NCBI GenBank assembly: GCA_910587905.1
Contig: CAJUOF010000063.1
Coordinates: forward strand, 1-8,568
Length of the DNA: 8,568 nucleotides
Direction of reading: 5' to 3'
From: an uncultured Lachnospiraceae bacterium
Lineage (GTDB): Bacteria; Bacillota_A; Clostridia; Lachnospirales; Lachnospiraceae
How positions within the stretch are numbered: the stretch's first letter is position 1; each line of letters begins with the position of its first letter. Shown piece after piece: positions 1 through 5,545 of this stretch. Position numbers and translations under genes: made by a program. The notes under the pieces are model-generated. The model ran no database searches. It saw only the letters and a list, made by a program, of their open reading frames with translations, and was not told the DNA's origin.

Positions 1-104
1 CCCCCATGGCGTACAAGTCCCTGGAGGATATCGTGGACGTGATCCAGGAGTCCGTGGAGGTGGTGGACGTGATGAAGCCCCTCTACAATTTTAAGGCGTC
101 ATAG
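1..104 (+). CDS. rtcB: RtcB-family RNA-splicing ligase, C-terminal end only
   Basis: Only the last 33 codons are in the window; the start lies to the left. The frame begins at base 3 (Pro), then MAYKSLEDIVDVIQESVEVV and on to a final KPLYNFKAS before TAG at 102-104. The pattern P-M-A-Y-K-S-L-E-D-I, then an amphipathic helix, then K-P-x-Y-N-F-K-A is what I recognise as the extreme C-terminus of the shorter clostridial RtcB proteins (DEAPMAYK-type ending). RtcB enzymes join RNA 2',3'-cyclic phosphate ends to 5'-OH ends using GTP and Mn2+; this is family knowledge, since none of the catalytic residues are in view. The 3' end overlaps the stop of the convergent MATE gene by 6 nt, so no terminator separates them. 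The identification rests on a short tail and should be confirmed from the full gene. Confidence 0.72.
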   Translation, partial: PMAYKSLEDIVDVIQESVEVVDVMKPLYNFKAS

Positions 105-1460
105 GCCCGCAGACCGTCTGAAAAGCTTTCTGGTGGTGATGGCAAACAAAATCATGGTCACGGCGACGGAGGTGAAATCGGCCACCGGTTCGGCCAGGTA
201 GATCCCCTCCGCGTCTAAGAACATGGGAAAGACGATGGCGAGGGGGATCAGAAGGATCACCTTCCGCAAAAGTGCGATCACCAGGGATACCCTGGCCTGT
301 CCCAGCGCCAGGAAGGTGGACTGGCAGCTCATCTGGATCCCGAAAATGGTGATTCCCAGGAAGTAGGTCGGCATGTGTCTGCAGGTCAGGGCGACCAGCT
401 CTTCGTTGCTGCTGAAAAGCCCCGCATAGAGCCCCGGCCATAGTACCGCAATTCCGCCAAAGAGGAGGGTCCCGGCCAGTGACACGAGGACCATGCGGGA
501 AAACGTCGCTTTTACCCGCTCCAGGTTTCCGGCACCGTAGTTGTAGCTCATGATGGGCTGGATCCCCTGGGAGATTCCCTGCACCGGAACGACGATGAGC
601 TGCATGACGCTGCTCATGATGGACATGGTGCCCACATAGAGGTCGCCGCCGTACTTTTGCAGGCCGGAATTGAGGGTGATCATCACCAGGCTCTCCGTGC
701 TCTGCATGATGAAGGGGGAGACGCCCAGGGCGGCGATTCCCGCAATGATTTTTTTGTCCAGACGGACGTATTTTCTGCGGATCCGAATGACGCTTTTTTT
801 GGAAGTCAGAAAACGGAGGACCCACAGGGCGCTTAAGGCCTGAGAGAGGATCGTGGCCAGGGCTGCGCCCCGCACGCCCATTCCGAAGCCGAAGATCAGG
901 ATCGGATCCAGGATGATGTTGGTCACGGCGCCAAGAAGGACGGAGAGCATGGCCACCTTCGCATTTCCCTGCCCGCTGATGTAGGTATTTAAGCCGAGGG
1001 CAAGCTGGACGAATATGGTTCCGCTCAGGTAGATGGTGATGTATTGTTCGGCGTAAACGATGGTGTTGTCGCTGGCCCCGAACAGGTAAAGGACCGGAGT
1101 CTTGAAGATCTGGAAGAGAACCGTCAGGATGACGGAGAAGGCCAGGAGCATGGCGACGCTGCTTCCCAGGATCCGTTCCGCCTGTTCGTAGTTTTTCTTT
1201 CCCAATTGAATGGAGGCCTGCGGGGCGCCGCCCATGCCGGCAAATGCGCTGAAGGCGGAGATGACCATCAGGATCGGGGCGGTGAGCCCCACTCCGGTCA
1301 GCGCCAGCTGGCCGTATCCTGCGATATGCCCGATATAGATCCGGTCCACGATGTTGTAAAGCACGTTGATGATCTGTGCCGCCACCGCCGGAAGCGCCAT
1401 GCCAAGCATCAGCCTTCCCAGGGGCGCCGTTCCCAGCCGCTCTTCTTTGTTTTGTTCCAT
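99..1460 (-). CDS. MATE family efflux transporter (multidrug/Na+ or H+ antiporter)
   Basis: A 453-residue polytopic membrane protein, the normal length for MATE transporters with 12 helices. The N-terminus (residues about 10-50: L-G-R-L-M-L-G-M-A-L-P, then Q-I-I-N-V-L-Y-N-I-V-D-R-I-Y-I-G) is the typical start of the bacterial DinF/MepA-like MATE group. A second half-repeat begins near residue 235 (A-A-L-G-V-S-P-F-I-M-Q-S-T-E-S), and P-V-Q-G-I-S-Q-G-I-Q-P-I-M-S-Y-N-Y-G-A is the characteristic motif of the second half. MATE proteins export cationic drugs and other organics by Na+ or H+ antiport; the substrate cannot be read from sequence. The ATG at 1460 is preceded by GAAAGG about 10 nt upstream, and a consensus promoter lies at 1530-1558, giving a leader of roughly 60 nt. 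It looks like a single-gene unit, divergent from mntP and convergent with rtcB. Confidence 0.95.
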   Translation of the reverse strand: MEQNKEERLGTAPLGRLMLGMALPAVAAQIINVLYNIVDRIYIGHIAGYGQLALTGVGLTAPILMVISAFSAFAGMGGAPQASIQLGKKNYEQAERILGSSVAMLLAFSVILTVLFQIFKTPVLYLFGASDNTIVYAEQYITIYLSGTIFVQLALGLNTYISGQGNAKVAMLSVLLGAVTNIILDPILIFGFGMGVRGAALATILSQALSALWVLRFLTSKKSVIRIRRKYVRLDKKIIAGIAALGVSPFIMQSTESLVMITLNSGLQKYGGDLYVGTMSIMSSVMQLIVVPVQGISQGIQPIMSYNYGAGNLERVKATFSRMVLVSLAGTLLFGGIAVLWPGLYAGLFSSNEELVALTCRHMPTYFLGITIFGIQMSCQSTFLALGQARVSLVIALLRKVILLIPLAIVFPMFLDAEGIYLAEPVADFTSVAVTMILFAITTRKLFRRSAGL

Positions 1461-1529
1461 ATTCTATGTACCTTTCTGTTTTGCGCTGCCGTCCGTTCCG
1501 GACAGACGGTTTCCGTGGAAAATAAACTC

Positions 1530-1558
1530 ATTATAGAACGAAAGCGGACCGGAGTCAA
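1530..1558 (-). promoter_or_regulatory. Sigma-A promoter of the MATE gene
   Basis: Read on the minus strand: -35 TTGACT (1558-1553), a 17-nt spacer, and a perfect -10 TATAAT (1535-1530). Transcription should start near 1523, about 60 nt before the MATE ATG. No terminator or attenuator is visible in that short leader. An overlapping TTGATT just upstream is a weaker alternative -35. Confidence 0.85.
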
Positions 1559-1608
1559 TCAATACTGCTGTTTTTTGGAAATGACACTACCGCCTTTTTG
1601 AATTTCGG

Positions 1609-1638
1609 TTGACAAGGGCCGGACGCTTCCATTATAAT
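1609..1638 (+). promoter_or_regulatory. Sigma-A promoter of the mntP-LRR transcript
   Basis: Perfect -35 TTGACA (1609-1614), an 18-nt spacer and perfect -10 TATAAT (1633-1638). The predicted start near 1645 coincides with the first base of the riboswitch P1 helix, so the transcript begins at the aptamer. The strong promoter fits a unit controlled mainly at the riboswitch terminator. Confidence 0.88.
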
Positions 1639-1644
1639 GCAGGG

Positions 1645-1745
1645 AGATAGGGGAGTAGTTGGCGCCTTTTGGCGTAGCGAAGTCAACATGCTGATACGCG
1701 GGGGATGCGGTTATCTGGCTTTGTTTTAAACAATGAGACTTATCT
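1645..1745 (+). ncRNA. yybP-ykoY manganese riboswitch, mntP leader
   Basis: The conserved elements appear in order. P1 5' strand AGATAGG (1645-1651) pairs with CTTATCT (1739-1745). The signature GGGGAGTAG is at 1650-1658. A hairpin CGCC-TTTT-GGCG spans 1663-1674. A second helix AAGTCA (1680-1685)/TGGCTT (1716-1721) encloses the conserved GTCAACAT-like segment and the inner stem GATA-CGC/GCG-TATC (1693-1715). A short T/A hairpin leads to the conserved TGAGAC just before the P1 3' strand. This family binds Mn2+ and typically controls mntP, TerC-like and cation-pump genes. The P1 3' strand is shared with the 5' arm of the terminator at 1736-1776, so ligand binding should prevent termination (ON switch). 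The downstream gene is mntP, exactly the expected partner. Confidence 0.93.
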
Positions 1746-1776
1746 GTACATTTTTTGTGCAGATGGGTCTTTTTTA
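1736..1776 (+). terminator. Rho-independent terminator, expression platform of the Mn riboswitch
   Basis: A 15-bp stem (AGACTTATCTGTACA, 1736-1750, with TGTGCAGATGGGTCT, 1756-1770) including three G-U pairs, a 5-T loop, and a run of six T at 1770-1775. The 5' arm contains CTTATCT, which is also the 3' strand of P1, so the aptamer and terminator are mutually exclusive. Confidence 0.9.
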
Positions 1777-1783
1777 TGCGCGG

Positions 1784-1856
1784 CCCCAAAGGGAAGATTG
1801 TCGGCAAAGCTAATGTCACTTGGCGCAAGCGAGTCTTTATTTCTCGCGGGAGACAT
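1784..1856 (+). other. Unassigned structured segment in the mntP leader, after the terminator
   Basis: The 120 nt between the terminator and mntP include a nested pairing: ATGTC (1813-1817) with GACAT (1852-1856) around GCGAG (1829-1833) with CTCGC (1843-1847). The stretch opens with AAAGGGAAG (1788-1796) and later has GCGAGTCTTT (1829-1838), faintly echoing the two ends of a yybP-ykoY aptamer but only about 50 nt apart. I cannot assign it to a known RNA family. Confidence 0.35.
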
Positions 1857-1896
1857 AGGATAAATCAGAGAGACAGAGAGACAAAAGGAGAAGGAC

Positions 1897-2454
1897 ATGG
1901 CGGTTTGGGAACTATTTTTCATTGCGGTGGGGCTTTCCATGGACGCTTTTGCGGTATCGGTCTGCAAGGGACTGTCCATGCAGAAGATGTGCTGGAAAAA
2001 CGCGTGGCTGGCGGGGGTTTATTTCGGGGGATTTCAGATGCTCATGCCCCTTGCGGGGTACCTTCTCGGCACCGGTTTTCAGGACAAAATCGTGAGTATC
2101 GACCATTGGGTCGCGTTTGTCCTTCTGGGGGCCATCGGAGCCAACATGGTCAAGGAATCTTTTTCCGGCGAGACGGAGACGGACTGCTCCTTTGACGTGA
2201 AGACCATGTTGCTTCTGGCGGTGGCGACCAGCATCGACGCACTGGCGGTGGGCGTGACCTTCGCCTTCTTGAAGGTGAAGATTCTTCCGGCGGTCTGCCT
2301 GATTGGAGCCACGACTTTTGTCCTGTCGGCCGCGGGCGTGCGGGTGGGAAACGTGTTCGGCAGCAGGTACAAGTCGAAGGCGGAGTTTGTGGGCGGGCTG
2401 ATCCTGATTTTCATGGGAACGAAAATACTGTTAGAGCACTTGGGCGTGTTGTAA
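1897..2454 (+). CDS. mntP: Manganese efflux pump MntP
   Basis: A 185-residue membrane protein of normal MntP length with six predicted helices. The two-fold repeat is clear: G-L-S-M-D-A-F-A-V-S (residues 12-21, with Asp16) and T-S-I-D-A-L-A-V-G (residues 111-119, with Asp114), plus G-G-F-Q-M-L-M-P-L-A-G (44-54), all hallmarks of the family. MntP exports Mn2+ from the cytoplasm and protects against Mn toxicity. AAGGAG at 1885-1890 lies 6 nt before the ATG. It is the first gene behind the yybP-ykoY riboswitch, so expression should rise with intracellular Mn2+. The LRR gene follows after 34 nt with no terminator, suggesting co-transcription. No mutations of key residues are seen. Confidence 0.96.
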   Translation: MAVWELFFIAVGLSMDAFAVSVCKGLSMQKMCWKNAWLAGVYFGGFQMLMPLAGYLLGTGFQDKIVSIDHWVAFVLLGAIGANMVKESFSGETETDCSFDVKTMLLLAVATSIDALAVGVTFAFLKVKILPAVCLIGATTFVLSAAGVRVGNVFGSRYKSKAEFVGGLILIFMGTKILLEHLGVL

Positions 2455-2488
2455 GCCTGCGTGTTCCGGGCGATGGGAGGATGGCGGA

Positions 2489-3634
2489 GTGGGAATGGAA
2501 TGGGAGTACATGGAACTTTCCGAGGGAGTCCGCGTTTTGCGGGCGTTCGGGGAGACGGAATGTCTGGAGGTCCCGGAAGAGATCGGGGGACTTCCCGTGA
2601 CGGAGGTCGGACCCTATGCCTTTTCGACGGCGGAGCTTCCCCGCAGATTTTGGATGGATGGGGGGAAGAAGCGGCGGACGGTGGCGGCCGGGGGTGACGT
2701 CATGGCCGGTGGCCGTCTTTTGTCCGTCCGCCTGCCGTCCTCGGTGCGGGTGATCGGTGATTACGCCTTTTACGGCTGTGGGAAATTAAAGGAGATCGCG
2801 TTTGCCGATGCGCTTGAACGAATCGGAAGCGGCGCTTTTATGGGATGTTCCGGGGTGGACAGGCTGGAATTTTTGGAGACGGGCACCGGGGGCCGCGGGC
2901 TCTACCAGATGCTTTCTGAGCTTCGCTATGCCATGGAGGTCGTCATCCGGCGCCGGGATGGGGAGACGGCCCTTGTGACTCCGGAGTATTATGAATCTTC
3001 GGTGGAGAACATTCCCGCCCGGATTTTAGAACTTCATTTTCAGGGGACGGGCTACCGTTACCGCCAATGTTTTCGAGATGGGACCATTGATTACCGGGCC
3101 TATGACGGGCTGTTTGGCCTGGCGGAGAGCCAGGAGCCGGATGAGGTGCTGGCGAGACTGGCCTATGACCGCCTTCGGTATCCGGAGGGGCTTTCGGAGG
3201 GGGCGAGGAAAGTTTATTTGGAATGGTTTAGCGCCAATGTCCGGGCGGCCGGGAAATATTTTTTGGAGCGGGACGACCTTCCCGCCATCCGCCTGCTCTG
3301 TGAGGTGGGGGCCTTTGACGGAACGGCGGGGGAAAGGCACGGGGGACGGGGCTCCGATGAACGCCGCAGGGTGGTGGCCGACGGGGCGGGGGATTTCTAC
3401 ATGGCTTCCATGGGGGAGCACGTCCTTGGGGAAACGGAGCCGGAACGGGACGGCGGGGCGGAAGGTGGTTCCGGCCGCGGGGATGGCTTCGGACACGGAG
3501 CGGGTCCCGAAGTCTCGCTGGACGTGCTGATTGAAATGGCGGGCCGCATGGGACGGGCGGAAATCGTGGGCTATTTGATGGATTACCGCCACCGGAAGCG
3601 GGGTTCCGGCCGGCGGAAATCGTTCGAGCTGTGA
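2489..3634 (+). CDS. Leucine-rich repeat (LRR_5/BspA-like) protein with C-terminal helical domain
   Basis: A 381-residue protein of unknown function. BspA-type LRR_5 units are visible at about residues 14-46 (ending G-G-L-P-V-T-E-V-G-P-Y-A-F), 77-98 (L-P-S-S-V-R-V-I-G-D-Y-A-F-Y-G-C) and 99-128 (L-E-R-I-G-S-G-A-F-M-G-C). A helical region follows (about 170-278), then a Gly/Arg/Glu-rich linker (279-341) that looks disordered, and an ankyrin-like helical pair (343-368, S-L-D-V-L-I-E-M-A-G ... V-G-Y-L-M-D-Y). There is no signal peptide, sortase motif or membrane helix, so it is probably cytoplasmic, unlike secreted BspA proteins. The GTG at 2489 is chosen because GGGAGG (2475-2480) lies 8 nt upstream; ATG 2495 is possible. 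It sits 34 nt behind mntP and probably shares its Mn-controlled transcript. The gene is convergent with the antiporter, 36 nt apart. Confidence 0.82.
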   Translation: MGMEWEYMELSEGVRVLRAFGETECLEVPEEIGGLPVTEVGPYAFSTAELPRRFWMDGGKKRRTVAAGGDVMAGGRLLSVRLPSSVRVIGDYAFYGCGKLKEIAFADALERIGSGAFMGCSGVDRLEFLETGTGGRGLYQMLSELRYAMEVVIRRRDGETALVTPEYYESSVENIPARILELHFQGTGYRYRQCFRDGTIDYRAYDGLFGLAESQEPDEVLARLAYDRLRYPEGLSEGARKVYLEWFSANVRAAGKYFLERDDLPAIRLLCEVGAFDGTAGERHGGRGSDERRRVVADGAGDFYMASMGEHVLGETEPERDGGAEGGSGRGDGFGHGAGPEVSLDVLIEMAGRMGRAEIVGYLMDYRHRKRGSGRRKSFEL

Positions 3635-3670
3635 GGGAGACGCATTTCGGACGACGCTCTGAAGATTTTT

Positions 3671-4672
3671 TCATAGGAGCGTCAGGAAGTAGACGGCGTA
3701 TCCAAAAAGCATCAGGATCCCGTGGCGGCGCGTGAGCTTCCGTTTCTTTAAAGGGCAGGAGAGGAGCAGGAGGGCCGCCGCCCCGGAGATCAGGCCGTCG
3801 AACAGGAAGGCGGCTTGGCAGGGCACCGGGGTCACCAGGGCGGAGGCGCCGATGACGAACAGGAGATTGAAAATGTTGCTGCCCACGACGTTCCCGATGG
3901 CGATGTCCGCGTTTCCTTTTTTGGCGGCCGTCACGGAGGTGAAGAGCTCCGGCAGGGAGGTTCCCAGGGCGACGATGGTGAGGGCGATGAAGCGTTCGCT
4001 GATCCCGAACATCCGGGCCAGGGAGGAGGCGGCTTCCACGGTCAGGTGGCTCCCGGCGACGATCAGGAGGAGACCGGCGGCGGTGAGGAGCGCAAGGCGG
4101 GGCCAGGGTTCTTCCCCGGGAGTGCCGCCGTCTGCCTGGCGCGTTTTGGATGGGGCAGGGCGGGAGCCTGCCGTGGCGGTGCCGGATTCCGTGGCATGGA
4201 CGAGGGTCTGCCGGCTTTCGTTTTTTGTCTTTCTGAGCAGGAGGGACAGGTATGCGGCGAATGAAAGGAGCAGGACGGCTCCGTCCGCGGGGCCGATGGT
4301 CCCGTCAAGGCCCTGGGCAAGGATCAGAATGGTCGCAAGGAGCAGGGTGGGGAGGTCCCGGCGGATGGTGGAGGGCTCGACCGCCAGGGGGACGACCACG
4401 GCGGAGAGCCCCAGGATGATCAGGATGTTCAGGATGTTGCTTCCCATGACGTTTCCGACGGTGATCTCTGCATTTTGTTTGACGGCCGCCGAAATGCTGA
4501 CCGCGGCTTCCGGCAGGCTGGTTCCCATGGCGACGATGGTGAGACCGATGACGAGCTGCGGGATCTTGATTTTTTCCGCCAGCCCGGCGGCGCCGTCCAC
4601 GAACCAGTCGGCGCCTTTTACCAACAGGATGAAGCCTGCCGTCAGCAGCATTGCTTGTAATCCGATTTCCAT
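3671..4672 (-). CDS. Calcium/sodium antiporter family protein (CaCA superfamily, YrbG-like)
   Basis: A 333-residue integral membrane protein with the two inverted alpha-repeats of the Ca2+/cation antiporter superfamily. Repeat 1 has G-T-S-L-P-E (residues 50-55) and G-N-V-M-G-S-N (73-79); repeat 2 has G-T-S-L-P-E (237-242) and G-N-V-V-G-S-N (260-266). The halves are joined by a hydrophilic loop (about 147-190) rich in Ser, Thr, Pro and charged residues, somewhat long for the group. The family exchanges Ca2+ for Na+ or H+. Because the leader carries a yybP-ykoY riboswitch, Mn2+ export is a reasonable alternative role (inference). The start at 4672 is chosen because AAGGAGG ends 8 nt upstream. 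The open frame continues upstream to 4786, but that part lies in the riboswitch terminator and leader and is not membrane-like, so I exclude it. Confidence 0.93.
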   Translation of the reverse strand: MEIGLQAMLLTAGFILLVKGADWFVDGAAGLAEKIKIPQLVIGLTIVAMGTSLPEAAVSISAAVKQNAEITVGNVMGSNILNILIILGLSAVVVPLAVEPSTIRRDLPTLLLATILILAQGLDGTIGPADGAVLLLSFAAYLSLLLRKTKNESRQTLVHATESGTATAGSRPAPSKTRQADGGTPGEEPWPRLALLTAAGLLLIVAGSHLTVEAASSLARMFGISERFIALTIVALGTSLPELFTSVTAAKKGNADIAIGNVVGSNIFNLLFVIGASALVTPVPCQAAFLFDGLISGAAALLLLSCPLKKRKLTRRHGILMLFGYAVYFLTLL

Positions 4673-4734
4673 GATGAATTCCTCCTTTTTTGGCAAATGC
4701 GTGTTTCGGCAAAGTCTTCGCCATGGAAGAACGC

Positions 4735-4783
4735 AAAGAAAGCGGGACTTTGCCGTTTGTGATACAGCAAAGTCTCGCTTTTT
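4735..4783 (-). terminator. Terminator of the antiporter riboswitch (expression platform)
   Basis: On the minus strand, AAAGCGAGACTTTGC (4781-4767) pairs with GCAAAGTCCCGCTTT (4753-4739), 15 bp with one A-C mismatch, a 13-nt loop, then TTTCTTT (4741-4735). The 5' arm contains the GCGAGACTTTG that closes the aptamer, so P1 and terminator exclude each other. On the plus strand the same hairpin is fully paired (the mismatch becomes G-U) and is followed by TTTTT, so it may also stop antisense transcription. Confidence 0.8.
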
Positions 4784-4861
4784 CATTACAAAGCCGGATT
4801 CGTGTGGAATCGTACTGACGGCCAGGCAAACACAGGCGGGCTGTGCAAGCTACTCCCTTTG
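4768..4861 (-). ncRNA. yybP-ykoY manganese riboswitch, antiporter leader
   Basis: Read on the minus strand, the leader begins CAAAGGGAGTAGC (4861-4849), the conserved opening of this class. A hairpin CACAG/CTGTG (4845-4831) follows. A second helix GCCG (4822-4819)/CGGC (4796-4793) encloses the conserved GTCAGTAC-like internal loop and the stem GATTC/GAATC (4811-4797). Then comes CGGCTTTG and the conserved GCGAGACTTTG (4778-4768), whose CTTTG pairs with CAAAG (4861-4857) to form P1. The same landmarks occur in the mntP riboswitch in this window. yybP-ykoY RNAs sense Mn2+ and are known upstream of cation transporters. The overlap with the downstream terminator predicts switching on by Mn2+. Confidence 0.9.
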
Positions 4862-4869
4862 TTATAATT

Positions 4870-4898
4870 AATATATCCGTTTTTGAGTGCGGTGTCAA
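4870..4898 (-). promoter_or_regulatory. Sigma-A promoter of the antiporter transcript
   Basis: On the minus strand: perfect -35 TTGACA (4898-4893), 17-nt spacer, -10 TATATT (4875-4870). The predicted start near 4863 falls at the first bases of the riboswitch. The -35 box directly abuts the left arm of the inverted repeat at 4899-4948. Confidence 0.85.
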
Positions 4899-4948
4899 CC
4901 TTGAGTTTCCGTATTTTGTATTGACGTTGGAAATACGGAAACTCAAGG
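4899..4948. repeat. Perfect 18-bp inverted repeat between divergent promoters
   Basis: CCTTGAGTTTCCGTATTT (4899-4916) and its exact reverse complement (4931-4948) are separated by 14 nt. The left arm touches the -35 of the antiporter promoter, and the right arm ends 29 nt before the -35 of the LURP-one promoter. On the plus strand it is followed by ATTTTTGGGG, so it could act as a terminator for plus-strand transcripts, but no plus-strand gene ends here. Alternatives are a large operator or the footprint of a small hairpin element. Confidence 0.85.
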
Positions 4949-4977
4949 ATTTTTGGGGGATGGGCGGCGGATCTGAC

Positions 4978-5006
4978 TTGACAGGGGACAGGAAGGCGGG
5001 CATAAT
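4978..5006 (+). promoter_or_regulatory. Sigma-A promoter of the LURP-one-family gene
   Basis: Perfect -35 TTGACA (4978-4983), 17-nt spacer, -10 CATAAT (5001-5006). Predicted start near 5013, leaving a very short leader (about 18 nt) before the ATG at 5031, just enough for GGGAGG at 5016-5021. Confidence 0.8.
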
Positions 5007-5030
5007 GGTTACATTGGGAGGATGTCCGAA

Positions 5031-5504
5031 ATGAGACTATTGTTTAAACAGCGTTTTTTTTCCTGGTTTGACAGTTATGATATTTATGACGAGGAGGGGA
5101 GTGTCCTCTATGTGGTGAAGGGGCAGTTGTCCTGGGGGCATTGTCTGAAAATTTTTGACAAGGACGGGGACGAGGTCGGGACGGTGAAGGAGAGGGTTCT
5201 CACGTTTCTGCCGAAATTCGAGCTGTATCTGGGGGAGGATTATGTGGGCTGTATCAGCAAGGAGCTTACGCTGTTCCGGCCCAGGTACCGGATTGACTGC
5301 AACGGCTGGCAGATCGAGGGGAATTTTCTGGAGTGGGACTATTCCATCGTCGGTCCGGATGGTTTTCCGGTGGCGGAAATTTCCAAACAGGTATTTAATT
5401 GGACGGATACCTATGTGATCGACGTGGCCAGACCGCAGGATGCGCTCTGCACCCTGATGTTCGTGCTGGCCGTCGACGCCAAGAAGTGTTCCGGGAATGA
5501 TTAG
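5031..5504 (+). CDS. LURP-one-related / YxjI-family protein
   Basis: A 157-residue soluble protein with the feel of the LURP-one-related (LOR) family, a tubby-C-terminal-like beta-barrel fold: M-R-L-L-F-K-Q-R-F-F-S-W-F-D-S-Y-D-I-Y-D at the start, then repeated short beta-strand pairs such as L-Y-V-V-K-G-Q, L-K-I-F-D-K-D-G-D-E-V-G-T-V, Y-R-I-D-C-N-G-W-Q-I-E-G and Y-S-I-V-G-P-D-G-F-P-V-A-E-I-S-K, ending with Y-V-I-D-V-A-R-P-Q-D-A-L. Bacterial members are of unknown function; plant members are defence-related. The length (about 160) is typical. ATG 5031 is preferred over the in-frame ATG 5022 because GGGAGG ends at 5021, leaving a 9-nt spacing for 5031 and none for 5022. It has its own promoter and appears to be a single-gene unit. 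Confidence 0.83.
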   Translation: MRLLFKQRFFSWFDSYDIYDEEGSVLYVVKGQLSWGHCLKIFDKDGDEVGTVKERVLTFLPKFELYLGEDYVGCISKELTLFRPRYRIDCNGWQIEGNFLEWDYSIVGPDGFPVAEISKQVFNWTDTYVIDVARPQDALCTLMFVLAVDAKKCSGND

Positions 5505-5509
5505 TAAGT

Positions 5510-5545
5510 GAGTTGGAAGATGACTTGGCAAATGAGTTGGGAAAT
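5510..5545. repeat. Three tandem imperfect 12-bp repeats
   Basis: GAGTTGGAAGAT (5510-5521), GACTTGGCAAAT (5522-5533) and GAGTTGGGAAAT (5534-5545) follow each other without gaps. They lie between the stop of the LURP-one gene (5504) and the point where the XRE regulator coding sequence breaks off (about 5546), so they mark a rearranged junction. Confidence 0.7.

Noticed and set aside
1044..1601. A 185-codon plus-strand open frame opposite the MATE gene start
   Set aside because: Shadow of the MATE coding strand extended through its promoter region; charged low-complexity sequence without motifs.
1559..1979. Two minus-strand open frames (89 and 79 codons) over the mntP leader
   Set aside because: They lie antisense to the promoter, riboswitch, terminator and mntP start, and have no family resemblance.
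3653..3683. Possible terminator hairpin GACGCTC/GAGCGTC between the LRR gene and the antiporter
   Set aside because: Seven pairs with a 17-nt loop and no T-run after it on either strand; overlaps the antiporter stop codon. Too weak to call, although the convergent genes need to terminate somewhere here.
4673..4786. 38-residue N-terminal extension of the antiporter
   Set aside because: The extension lies within the riboswitch terminator and leader. A strong AAGGAGG is positioned for the start at 4672, and the protein from there begins directly with the expected first helix.
3732..4871. A 379-codon plus-strand open frame across the antiporter
   Set aside because: Arg/Ser/Ala-rich translation of the strand opposite a clear CaCA gene, including its riboswitch leader; no domain and no ribosome site.
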